Source: Phytoamicus setariae
GTDB taxonomy: Bacteria; Pseudomonadota; Alphaproteobacteria; Rhizobiales; Rhizobiaceae
DNA length: 64,000 nt
Direction: 5' to 3'
Assembly: GCF_016722925.1 (NCBI RefSeq)
Contig: NZ_JAEQNC010000007.1
Span: 248,001-312,000 of the forward strand
Made by a program: the position numbers and the translations under genes. The notes below the pieces were generated by a model. The model was not told where the DNA came from and made no database searches. It saw only the letters and a list, made by a program, of their open reading frames with translations. Positions within the stretch are counted from its first letter, which is position 1. The number at the start of each line of letters is the position of its first letter. Of this stretch, positions 46,162 to 53,632 are shown one piece after another.

Positions 46162-47604
46162 TCACGCCGCAGTGGTGACGAACTTGGTCATCAGGTAGGA
46201 TTCGATTGCGGCAGAACCACCTTCGTCACCGTAGCCCGAATCCTTGATGCCGCCGAAAGGAACTTCCGGAAGTGCGAGCCCATTGTGGTTGATCGAGGTC
46301 ATGCCCGACTGCACGCGCATGCCGATGGCATGCACCGCCGCCTGCGAAGACGTGAACGCGTAGGATGCCAGGCCGAACGGCAGGCGGTTGGCTTCGGTGA
46401 TCCCATCTTCCAGCCCGGAAATCGAATTGATGATTGCCACAGGGCCGAATGGCTCCTCGTTCATGATACGCGCCGATTTCGGCACGTTGGCGAGCACTGT
46501 TGGCTCGAAGAAGTTGCCGCTGTTGCCGATCCGCCGGCCGCCCGTCTTGAGCGTACCGCCCTGCTCGACCGCATCGGCGATGAGTTCTTCCAGCGCCGGG
46601 ATGCGCCGCTCGTTGGCGAGCGGGCCCATTGTCGAGGACGCGTCCAGGCCGTTGCCGACCTTGATCGCCTCGGTGGCATGGACGAAGCCGGTGAGGAACC
46701 TGTCGAACACCGGTTCCTCGACCAGCAGCCGGGTCGGCGACACGCAAACCTGGCCCGCATTGCGGAACTTGGAGAACGACAGCACCTTGACCGCCTTGTC
46801 GATGTCGGCATCCGCAAGGACAATGGCCGGGGCATGGCCACCCAGTTCCATCGTCGTGCGCTTCATGTGCTGGCCCGCCAGCCCTGCCAGATGCTTGCCG
46901 ACCGGCGTCGAACCGGTGAACGTGATCTTGCGGATCGTCGGATGCGGAATGAGATATTCGGAGATTTCCGAGGGTATGCCGAACACCAGGCCGACCACGC
47001 CCGCCGGAACGCCGGCATCGGCAAATACACGCACAAGCTCGGCAGGAGAGGCCGGAGTTTCCTCGGGCGCCTTGATGATGATCGAGCAACCGGCCGCAAG
47101 TGCCGCCGAAAGCTTGCGCACGACCTGATTGATCGGGAAGTTCCACGGTGAGAACGCCGCGACAGGTCCAACCGGCAGCTTGACTGCCAACTGGGATACA
47201 TTGGGCATTCTCGCGGGGATGATCTGGCCGTAGGTGCGGCGAGCTTCCTCAGCGAACCAATCGATCAGATCGGCGCCTGCGCCAACTTCGCCGATGGCTT
47301 CGGCGAGCGGCTTGCCCTGTTCGCGTGTCATGATCCAGGCGATCTTTTCCTTGCGCTCGCGCAGCAGGTTCGCCGCGGCACGCATGATTTTTGCGCGCTC
47401 GTAGGCGGATGTCGCGCTCCACTTTTCAAAGCCTGCCTGGGCTGCAGCAAGTGCCTCGTCGAGATCCGGAATGGCGGCTTTCGAAACCTGACCGATCACC
47501 TCTCCGGTCGCGGGATCGGCGACGGCGATGGTCTGGCCGCTTCTGGACGGCTTCCACTCGCCGTTCAGGAACAGCTTTGTGTCGGGATAGGAATTGGCAG
47601 TCAT
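46162..47604 (-). CDS. NAD(P)-dependent succinate-semialdehyde-type aldehyde dehydrogenase
   Basis: This 480-residue aldehyde dehydrogenase resembles GabD in length and motifs. It has [14 protein letters not shown], the NAD loop [12 protein letters not shown], the catalytic Glu in [12 protein letters not shown] and the catalytic Cys in [13 protein letters not shown]. It would oxidise succinate semialdehyde or a related aldehyde to the acid. The ATG at 47604 follows GGAGCCCACC. Its promoter carries the same GTAC-N4-GTAC operator as the monooxygenase operon at 62 kb, so it probably serves that pathway (compare TgnD/TgnE of trigonelline breakdown) rather than GABA metabolism. Confidence 0.87.
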   Translation of the reverse strand: MTANSYPDTKLFLNGEWKPSRSGQTIAVADPATGEVIGQVSKAAIPDLDEALAAAQAGFEKWSATSAYERAKIMRAAANLLRERKEKIAWIMTREQGKPLAEAIGEVGAGADLIDWFAEEARRTYGQIIPARMPNVSQLAVKLPVGPVAAFSPWNFPINQVVRKLSAALAAGCSIIIKAPEETPASPAELVRVFADAGVPAGVVGLVFGIPSEISEYLIPHPTIRKITFTGSTPVGKHLAGLAGQHMKRTTMELGGHAPAIVLADADIDKAVKVLSFSKFRNAGQVCVSPTRLLVEEPVFDRFLTGFVHATEAIKVGNGLDASSTMGPLANERRIPALEELIADAVEQGGTLKTGGRRIGNSGNFFEPTVLANVPKSARIMNEEPFGPVAIINSISGLEDGITEANRLPFGLASYAFTSSQAAVHAIGMRVQSGMTSINHNGLALPEVPFGGIKDSGYGDEGGSAAIESYLMTKFVTTAA

Positions 47605-47650
47605 GGTGGGCTCCGATTTCAAATTCGCGCGATGGCGCATATGCGGTATC

Positions 47651-47681
47651 CGATCGGGACACAAATATGAACACCCGATCG
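47651..47681. repeat. 31-bp inverted repeat in the aldehyde dehydrogenase leader
   Basis: Perfect 8-base arms CGATCGGG (47651-47658) and CCCGATCG (47674-47681) flank a 15-nt AT-rich centre. It lies 47 bp before the start codon, downstream of the promoter, so it could form a leader RNA hairpin or bind a second regulator. Confidence 0.5.
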
Positions 47682-47765
47682 TCGCATGCTGAGACGGCGT
47701 AACTCCGTTCGGCATTTCGCATAGCTGATGGCAACATCTCCCGCTACGCCATATGCTCACATCGA

Positions 47766-47795
47766 GTCGTACATTTGTACAACACGATATGTCAA
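47766..47795 (-). promoter_or_regulatory. Aldehyde dehydrogenase promoter with a TetR-type GTAC-N4-GTAC operator
   Basis: On the minus strand TTGACA (47795-47790) is followed after 17-18 bp by GTACGA/TACGAC as the likely -10. Between them lies GTAC-AAAT-GTAC (47780-47769). Read on the minus strand, TGTTGTACAAATGTACGACT differs at one base in 20 from the site at 62002-62021. The operator position, from the spacer into the -10, suits repression. Confidence 0.75.
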
Positions 47796-47835
47796 GAGTC
47801 GGCGCACCGGGCGAAAAGACCTTCCCGTTACCGAG

Positions 47836-48870
47836 TCAAGCGGCCTTGGAGGCGGTAGAAAGCTTGGGCTTCACATCCGCAGCAAAACGGTGCATCGCAT
47901 CGATCGCATCGCCTTGCGACATGCCGATATTCACGTTCGTGATCAGGTCGTTGATCCCGAGTTCGGAATACTGACTCAGCCGATCCACCATCTCGCTTGC
48001 GGTGCAGATGATGAGATTTTCGGACAGTTCCTCGATGGTCTGTTTCTGCGGCAGCGATGCAATCCGGCCGTTCTTGACGATCCCTGGTCCGGTGAAGACG
48101 TTGTTGAACCGGCTGTAATAGTCGTAGGCGAGATCGGTCATGCGCTTTGCATCGGCGTCGTTCTTGGCGACGATGCAAACACGCGACAGAGCAAGGCGCA
48201 GATGCTTGCCGGCATCGCCGAGTTCGGCCTTTCCGCGCAAGAATGCGTCGATCTGCGTCTTCATCTTGTCATAGGTGGCATCAAGCGGCGTGGTCTGGAT
48301 GTGGAAGCCGCGTTTGACCGACGCATAAATACCCTCGGGCACTAGCGCTGCCAGCATCAATTGCGGCATCGGCTTCGTCACCGGCCGTGGCATGACAGTC
48401 AGGGAGTCGAAATTGTAATACTTCCCGTTCCAGGAGACCTCCTCCTTGGTGAACAGCTCGATGAGAAGATTGAGCGACTCGTCGAACTTCTCGCGCGATT
48501 GCTCGATCGGGCTGCCAAGACGGGCCAATTCATAAGCGAATGCTCCGCGTCCGACGCCAATGATCAGACGTCCTTCGCAGAGGATGTCCGCCTGGATGGC
48601 CGCGCCCGCAAAGATCCGCATATCGTGAATCGGCAGCACCGAAACAGACGTGATGATCTCGACCTTCTTGGTGACCGATGCAAGTTTCACAGCCATTTGC
48701 AACGGATCGGGCACCAGCAGGACATTGATGAGGTGATGCTCCGGAATGGTCAGGCCGCGATAGCCGAGATTTTCCGCAAGGATCGCCTGCTCGATCATGT
48801 CCCGGTACAGGCGATCGCCGCCATAGGTGGGGTCGGGAAAATAGGCGGAAAGAAAGTGATTGAATTCCAT
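47836..48870 (-). CDS. LLM-class (luciferase-like) flavin-dependent monooxygenase, copy 1
   Basis: This 344-residue protein has the bacterial-luciferase TIM barrel. It begins MEFNHFLSAYFPDPTYGGDR, with YRGLTIPEHHLINVLLVPDP and GRLIIGVGRGAFAYEL typical of the group. It uses FMNH2 from a separate reductase to oxygenate a substrate. Over its whole length it is a close paralogue (more than half identical by eye) of the gene at 58233-59267. It stands alone with its own promoter region and shares an upstream element with the ProV operon. GGAG precedes the ATG at 48870. Substrate possibly an N-heterocyclic betaine. Confidence 0.87.
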   Translation of the reverse strand: MEFNHFLSAYFPDPTYGGDRLYRDMIEQAILAENLGYRGLTIPEHHLINVLLVPDPLQMAVKLASVTKKVEIITSVSVLPIHDMRIFAGAAIQADILCEGRLIIGVGRGAFAYELARLGSPIEQSREKFDESLNLLIELFTKEEVSWNGKYYNFDSLTVMPRPVTKPMPQLMLAALVPEGIYASVKRGFHIQTTPLDATYDKMKTQIDAFLRGKAELGDAGKHLRLALSRVCIVAKNDADAKRMTDLAYDYYSRFNNVFTGPGIVKNGRIASLPQKQTIEELSENLIICTASEMVDRLSQYSELGINDLITNVNIGMSQGDAIDAMHRFAADVKPKLSTASKAA

Positions 48871-48992
48871 GGTATCTCCAGCTCGCCTGAAGCAGCCTGT
48901 GGCTGGGCGCTTTGATTTGTCCGATCTTCCTGATGTCGCGATGGACACTCAGACCGGTATGAAACGACCTTGCCACAGCGACTTAGTGAATA

Positions 48993-49032
48993 AAATCAAA
49001 TTATATTGCGCATTTAATTCGGGAAATACGAA
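48993..49032 (-). promoter_or_regulatory. Bipartite regulatory element upstream of LLM monooxygenase 1
   Basis: AAATCAAA at 48993-49000 and the near-palindrome TTCGGGAAATACGAA at 49018-49032 are 25 bp apart, start to start. The same two parts, in the same orientation and with the same 25-bp phasing, occur at 52643-52682 before the ProV operon; 29 of 41 aligned bases agree. It lies 120-160 bp before the monooxygenase start. Confidence 0.65.
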
Positions 49033-49046
49033 CTTTCTGGTCAGAT

Positions 49047-49083
49047 AACAAAAGACCGCCGTGCTCGGTCGAACACGGCGGTC
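49047..49083 (-). terminator. Rho-independent terminator of the ProVWX-type operon
   Basis: A perfect 10-bp stem (GACCGCCGTG / CACGGCGGTC) with a 10-nt loop is followed on the minus strand by TTTTGTT. It begins 22 bp beyond the binding-protein stop and separates the importer operon from the monooxygenase gene. Confidence 0.85.
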
Positions 49084-49104
49084 GAGGTTGGAAAAGCGCT
49101 ACTT

Positions 49105-50127
49105 TCAGGGCGCCGTCCAGGCGTTGACGCGATCCTGATTGGCCGATATCCAATCCTTGGCCACAGCCTGGGGATCCTTCTTGTCGACGGAGATGTCCTT
49201 GATCCAGCCACTGACATCGGCGGGCTCGATCGCCACTTTCGACAGGAACTTGGCTATGTCGGGAGAACGTTGCTCAAGCGCGGCACTATAGGCGATGAAG
49301 ATCGGCTGTGCTGGCGAAGAGCACTTGATGCTGCTCTGCGTCAGCCAGTCTGCAGACTCCTTCGGATCGACATATTTGTAGCAACCATCGGCCTTGTAGT
49401 CCGCCCCGCCGTTCTTGGCATCCATGGCGAACCCGTCGAATGGCGGCTCTTCGAGCTGGACCAATTCGTAGGTCTGGTGCAACGCCTCCGGCTTCCAGTA
49501 GTAGAAGAGCAGACCACCATTTTTCTTCGCCACGACGCTTTCGAGCTGCGACTTCAACAGCGCGTCGGAAGCCACGATGGGATCATAGAATTTCTCCAGG
49601 CCATAGCTGACGCCCTTGACGCGGTAGATGTTGGTGACGCCCCAGCCGGGAGCGCCCGGCCAATAGTCGCCACGGCCATCGCCATTGATATCGAACAGCT
49701 TGGCGATTTCAGGATTCAGCAGGTCCTGAACGGATTTCAGGCCATGGGCTTCTGCGAAGAACTTGGGAACATAGAAACCGTCGGTGGCGTCGTAGGGCTT
49801 GAGGTTAAGGCGCACCTTGCCCTCCTCCGTCACGAAGCGATCGATATTGGCCTGCTGGGCGCCAGACCATACGGCTGGATGGATATCGACGGAACCGTCG
49901 CCCTTCGCCATGGCCTGAAAAACCGCCGTCTGTTCGGCCGCGATGTGGGAAATCGTAGCGCCATATTTGCTGACGAGAATTTCCTCGAGGATCGCATTGA
50001 CGGCGCGCGGCTCGTCCCATGTCAGATCGGCCAGAACCACGGCCTCGCCGGCATAAGCCGAGCTCGTTTGCATCATACCGATGGACGCGACAGCGGCCAC
50101 GGCGCACAAGAGTGCACGTAACTTCAT
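49105..50127 (-). CDS. Glycine betaine/proline-type ABC binding protein (ProX/OpuAC family)
   Basis: This 340-residue receptor has a signal peptide ending in SSAYA-GE (about residue 27). OpuAC-type marks are VVLADLTWDEPRAVNAILEE, YWPGAPGWGVTNIYRVKG and a C-terminal GWIKDISVDKKDPQAVAKDW. Aromatic residues in the Trp/Tyr-rich pocket (LTWDE, YYWKPEAL) are as expected for binding a quaternary ammonium group. The family binds betaines, choline and proline. CAGGGGAATGAAGC stands before the ATG. It is last in the ProV-ProW-ProX order; regulation by the LysR gene upstream is likely. Confidence 0.87.
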   Translation of the reverse strand: MKLRALLCAVAAVASIGMMQTSSAYAGEAVVLADLTWDEPRAVNAILEEILVSKYGATISHIAAEQTAVFQAMAKGDGSVDIHPAVWSGAQQANIDRFVTEEGKVRLNLKPYDATDGFYVPKFFAEAHGLKSVQDLLNPEIAKLFDINGDGRGDYWPGAPGWGVTNIYRVKGVSYGLEKFYDPIVASDALLKSQLESVVAKKNGGLLFYYWKPEALHQTYELVQLEEPPFDGFAMDAKNGGADYKADGCYKYVDPKESADWLTQSSIKCSSPAQPIFIAYSAALEQRSPDIAKFLSKVAIEPADVSGWIKDISVDKKDPQAVAKDWISANQDRVNAWTAP

Positions 50128-50154
50128 TGCTTCATTCCCCTGTTATGGATTGGA

Positions 50155-51363
50155 TTAGTCCTTTGATCGCCGTGCGCTTGCCAGTCTGTCGAACATGACA
50201 GCGCAAACAACGATCGCCAGGCCGGCTAGGATGCCTTCGCCGTACTGAACGTTCTGGAGTGCGAAGAGGACGTTGTAGCCCAGTCCTCCGCCCCCGATGA
50301 GTGCCGCAATCACGACCATCGACAGGCACATCATGATGGTCTGGTTGACGCCCGCCCGGATCGACGGCAGCGCCAGCGGCAACTCGGCCTTGATCAAGGT
50401 CTGGAACGGCGTTGCCCCATGCGAATACATCGCCTCGCGTACATAGAGCGGCACCTGCTCGATGCCGAGGCATGTCAGCCGGATCAGCGGCGGCACGGAA
50501 AAGATCACGGTCGCGATCAGCGCCGGCGGCTTGCCGATCGAAAAGAAGGCCACGGCCGGCAAAAGGTAGACGAAACTCGGCATCGTCTGCATGAGATCGA
50601 GAACTGGCGAAACCACTGTCTTGAGCGAAGAATACTTCGCAATCGCAATACCCAGGGGTATGCCGATCACCACGCACACGGCAAGCGAAGCAAGCACCAG
50701 TGCGGCAGTCTGCATCGCCTCCGTCCAGAAGCCGAAAATTCCCAGATAGGCCAGCGAGACCCAGACGATCGCCAGCATCCGGACACCGTCGCGCTTCCAG
50801 GCCAGAAAGCCTGTGCCGATGAAGACTACCGGCCATGGCACTGTCACAAGTGCGCTTTCGAGAACGGACAACAACGTCAGAAGCGCCTTGGTGATACCCC
50901 GGAAGACATCGTCGCCTTGAACGGTCAGGTACCGGACTGCCGCATCGATGCTGGCCGCTGTGTCGCCACGCAAAGCCTTGAGTGACGGAAAGTCGGAGGC
51001 GAAGCCCGGAATTGGGCTCCCCGGGCCGTTCAACAGGATCGTCCCCATCGCAAGGCAATAGACCAGAAATCCAGCGACATTGCCAAGCGCATAGCCGCGG
51101 CTTTCCACGCTTGCCGGATTCTGGTTCGACAAGCCGGATATTGCAAGCGCGGTGGCCCGCCAGACAAGCGCCAATGCGAGACCCGAGACCAGCCATCCGC
51201 GCGTCACGAGCATCAGCGCGCAGGCGTCCACCAACAGATAGAGGAAGTAGAACCTAGTCGGCCGTTGGCCCTGCCACAACGGGCCGACTAGGTATTCAAG
51301 GCGCAATGCGGAACGCCGCTGCGGCACCTCGGTCGCCATTTGATCGAATACACCCTGCGCCAT
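50155..51363 (-). CDS. Betaine-type ABC transporter permease (ProW family)
   Basis: This 402-residue permease has a longer N-terminal membrane region (about 1-190, several helices) and the conserved core near 200-400, with LDLMQTMPSFVYLLPAVAFF and the coupling segment EAMYSHGATPFQTLIKAELP. The segment VVIAALIGGGGLGYNV near the C terminus is typical of ProW. The ATG at 51363 follows GGGAGAGTTGAA and starts 1 bp after the ATPase stop. Confidence 0.9.
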   Translation of the reverse strand: MAQGVFDQMATEVPQRRSALRLEYLVGPLWQGQRPTRFYFLYLLVDACALMLVTRGWLVSGLALALVWRATALAISGLSNQNPASVESRGYALGNVAGFLVYCLAMGTILLNGPGSPIPGFASDFPSLKALRGDTAASIDAAVRYLTVQGDDVFRGITKALLTLLSVLESALVTVPWPVVFIGTGFLAWKRDGVRMLAIVWVSLAYLGIFGFWTEAMQTAALVLASLAVCVVIGIPLGIAIAKYSSLKTVVSPVLDLMQTMPSFVYLLPAVAFFSIGKPPALIATVIFSVPPLIRLTCLGIEQVPLYVREAMYSHGATPFQTLIKAELPLALPSIRAGVNQTIMMCLSMVVIAALIGGGGLGYNVLFALQNVQYGEGILAGLAIVVCAVMFDRLASARRSKD

Positions 51364-51364
51364 T

Positions 51365-52483
51365 TCAACTCTCCCTCTTGCCCTGGACCGCCCGCAAAAT
51401 CTCCTTCGTTCCCACGATCCCGACGATGACGCCGTCCTGCTCGACGGCAATCGGTGATCCGGTTTCGATCTGCAGATCAATCAGATGGGTAAGGTTGGCG
51501 GATGTCGCGACCACCGGCAGCGTGCCGATTTGCTGTTCGACAGTCCCATTGCCCGATTCCGCCAGATGTTGCGCCATGGGAATCATGACCTTTTCGGCGG
51601 TGACAAGATGGACCGGTGAAATACCGCCGACGAACTGGGCGACGTAGTCGTTGGCCGGGTTTAACACGATTTCCGCCGGCGTTCCGGTTTGTACGATCTT
51701 GCCATCGCGCATGATCGCGATACGGTCGCCAATGCGGATGGCTTCATCGAGATCGTGGGTTACGAACAGTGCGGTTTTCCCGAGCGTCCGCACCAGTCGG
51801 CGGAATTCGTCCTGCAATTGCTTTCGGATCAAGGGGTCGAGAGCGGAAAAGGGCTCGTCCATCAACAAAATGTTGACGTCCGCGGCAAGTGCCCGCGCGA
51901 GCCCGACGCGCTGCTGCATGCCGCCCGAAAGCTCGCGGGGATAGCGCTCTTCCCATCCCGAAAGCCCGACGGTCTCCAGCGCCTTGAATGCCGCCGCCCT
52001 GCTCGTCTCATGGCTTTCGCCACGAAGCTCGAGCGACAGCCGTGTGTTCTGCTCCACCGTGCGATGCGGAAGAAGCGCGACATTCTGGAAGACCATGCCG
52101 ATCGTCCGGGCGCGCATTTCCCGCAACGCCGACTTGCCCAGCGATGGAACCGACTGGCCTTCGACGATCACGTCGCCGGAGGTGGGTTCGATGAGACGGT
52201 TGACATGCCGCAGCAACGTCGATTTGCCGGACCCCGAAAGCCCCATGATGCAGAAGATCTCGCCACGCCGAACCTCGAAATTCGCGTCCTCCACGGCGAC
52301 CAGACAGCCATATCTCCCGCGAGCTTCGTCACGACCAAGTTCGCCGTTGATCACGGCGTTGCGGATCATGGCAATCTTGCTTGCGTTGCCGAAGACTTTC
52401 CAAATGTTGCGACACTTGACAGCAGGCTCGGGTATGACCGCCGGCGCGTCAGGCTTGAGGTTCATTTTAGCAATCGCATTCAT
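51365..52483 (-). CDS. Betaine-type ABC transporter ATP-binding protein (ProV family)
   Basis: This 372-residue ATPase has the ProV N-terminal motif CRNIWKVFG, Walker A GLSGSGKST, signature LSGGMQQRVGLARA, Walker B ILLMDEPFSALDPLIRKQL and switch His in FVTHDLDEA. A C-terminal region (about 290-370) resembles a single degenerate CBS pair that in ProV/OpuAA senses ionic strength. The ATG at 52483 is used; the frame reaches further upstream without support. It heads the importer operon, divergent from a LysR gene. Confidence 0.92.
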   Translation of the reverse strand: MNAIAKMNLKPDAPAVIPEPAVKCRNIWKVFGNASKIAMIRNAVINGELGRDEARGRYGCLVAVEDANFEVRRGEIFCIMGLSGSGKSTLLRHVNRLIEPTSGDVIVEGQSVPSLGKSALREMRARTIGMVFQNVALLPHRTVEQNTRLSLELRGESHETSRAAAFKALETVGLSGWEERYPRELSGGMQQRVGLARALAADVNILLMDEPFSALDPLIRKQLQDEFRRLVRTLGKTALFVTHDLDEAIRIGDRIAIMRDGKIVQTGTPAEIVLNPANDYVAQFVGGISPVHLVTAEKVMIPMAQHLAESGNGTVEQQIGTLPVVATSANLTHLIDLQIETGSPIAVEQDGVIVGIVGTKEILRAVQGKRES

Positions 52484-52642
52484 CGGGTTCCGCCTGATTA
52501 TTGGGAGTGTCCGGCAAAATACACGCGGTCGTTTCCCCTTCGACTGCGCTGCGCAGTAAGAAAAGTTCATTCTCTCGATCGCCGGATTTCCATTTGGTTG
52601 GAGACTTTGTGATTGGACCGTGCCAGATGACTAATGTAGTGT

Positions 52643-52682
52643 AAATCAAATAATTATGGTAATTATGTTCGGTAAATCCGAA
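52643..52682. promoter_or_regulatory. Bipartite regulatory element between the ProV operon and the LysR gene
   Basis: AAATCAAA (52643-52650) is followed by a perfect inverted repeat ATAATTA-TGG-TAATTAT (52650-52666) and then TTCGG-N5-CCGAA (52668-52682). AAATCAAA and the TTCGG site recur with identical phasing at 48993-49032. LysR proteins often use one strong and one weak site of this kind; the adjoining LysR product is the likely binder. Confidence 0.65.
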
Positions 52683-52707
52683 TTGAAAGCGCTTGGAGTA
52701 ACCGCTG

Positions 52708-53586
52708 ATGAACCTTGCCCATGTGCAAACATTCCTTGTGGTTGTGGAAACGGGAAACTTGAACAAGGCGGCGCTCAAATTGAACGTGACGCAATCGACG
52801 GTGACTGCCCGGATCAATGCACTGGAGGACCTGTTGGGCCAAAAACTCCTGCGGCGGATCAAGTCGGGGGCAGAGCTCACCGCCATCGGAACCAAGTTCG
52901 TCAAGCACGCACAGATCATGGTCCAGGTCTGGAAGCAGGCCCGTCTCGACACTTCGCTGCCGCGCGGGTTCGACCAGGTCTGCAACTTCGGATGCCCCGA
53001 TCCGCTGTGGAACGGCGCGGGTGAATACCTCGTCAACGCGCTCCGGTCGGAATTCCAGTCCATCGCGATCAACGTCGAAAGCGGAAGCGAAACAGACATG
53101 CGGCCGTTGATCTCCAATTCCATCGTCGATGTCGCCATCTCCTACGAACCGCCGCCTGCGCCGGGCTACACGATCGAGCCACTGTTCGAGGACTTGTTCA
53201 TCGAAGTTTCGACCATCGACCGCGATCTGGTGCGCTGGGACCCAAAATATGTTTTCGTCGACCACGGCGAGGAGTTCCGCAGGCGCCATGCCGAAGCCTA
53301 TCCCGTCGACGACACCGCCGTCGTGACCTTCAAGAACGGCGTCTTTGCGCTGGGACATATCATCAAATGGGGAGGTTCGGCCTATCTGCCCTACCGGATC
53401 GCCTATCCGGCGATGGAAGCCGGCCAGGTGTTCGAAGTGCGCAATGCGCCGCGATTTACCCGCACCGCTTACCTGGTTCGAAACTCGACCCAGACGCACC
53501 GCTGGCATTGGCTGACGAGAGCGCTGGTGGTGGTCAAGGAAAAGATCGCCGATGCCGTGCTCAAGCTGCCGGACCAACCCCGATAG
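52708..53586 (+). CDS. LysR-family transcriptional regulator of the betaine-type importer
   Basis: This 292-residue LysR protein begins MNLAHVQTFLVVVETGNLNK and has the helix-turn-helix AALKLNVTQSTVTARINALE. The effector domain includes VDVAISYEPPPAPGYTIEPL. It is divergent from the ProV operon with 224 bp between starts, and the shared element in that gap and before LLM monooxygenase 1 makes both likely targets. GGAG precedes the ATG. It is convergent with the Dpp-type ATPase gene (46 bp between). Confidence 0.87.
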   Translation: MNLAHVQTFLVVVETGNLNKAALKLNVTQSTVTARINALEDLLGQKLLRRIKSGAELTAIGTKFVKHAQIMVQVWKQARLDTSLPRGFDQVCNFGCPDPLWNGAGEYLVNALRSEFQSIAINVESGSETDMRPLISNSIVDVAISYEPPPAPGYTIEPLFEDLFIEVSTIDRDLVRWDPKYVFVDHGEEFRRRHAEAYPVDDTAVVTFKNGVFALGHIIKWGGSAYLPYRIAYPAMEAGQVFEVRNAPRFTRTAYLVRNSTQTHRWHWLTRALVVVKEKIADAVLKLPDQPR

Positions 53587-53632
53587 GGCTGGCCCGGAAA
53601 CCTTGGCGCTGGACGTGCTCACCCCATGACGG

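Noticed and set aside
47608-47660. Weak likeness of TTTCAAATTC and GCGGTATCCGA near the dehydrogenase start to the LysR-type bipartite element.
   Set aside because: The spacing and the second half do not match and the position is too close to the start codon.
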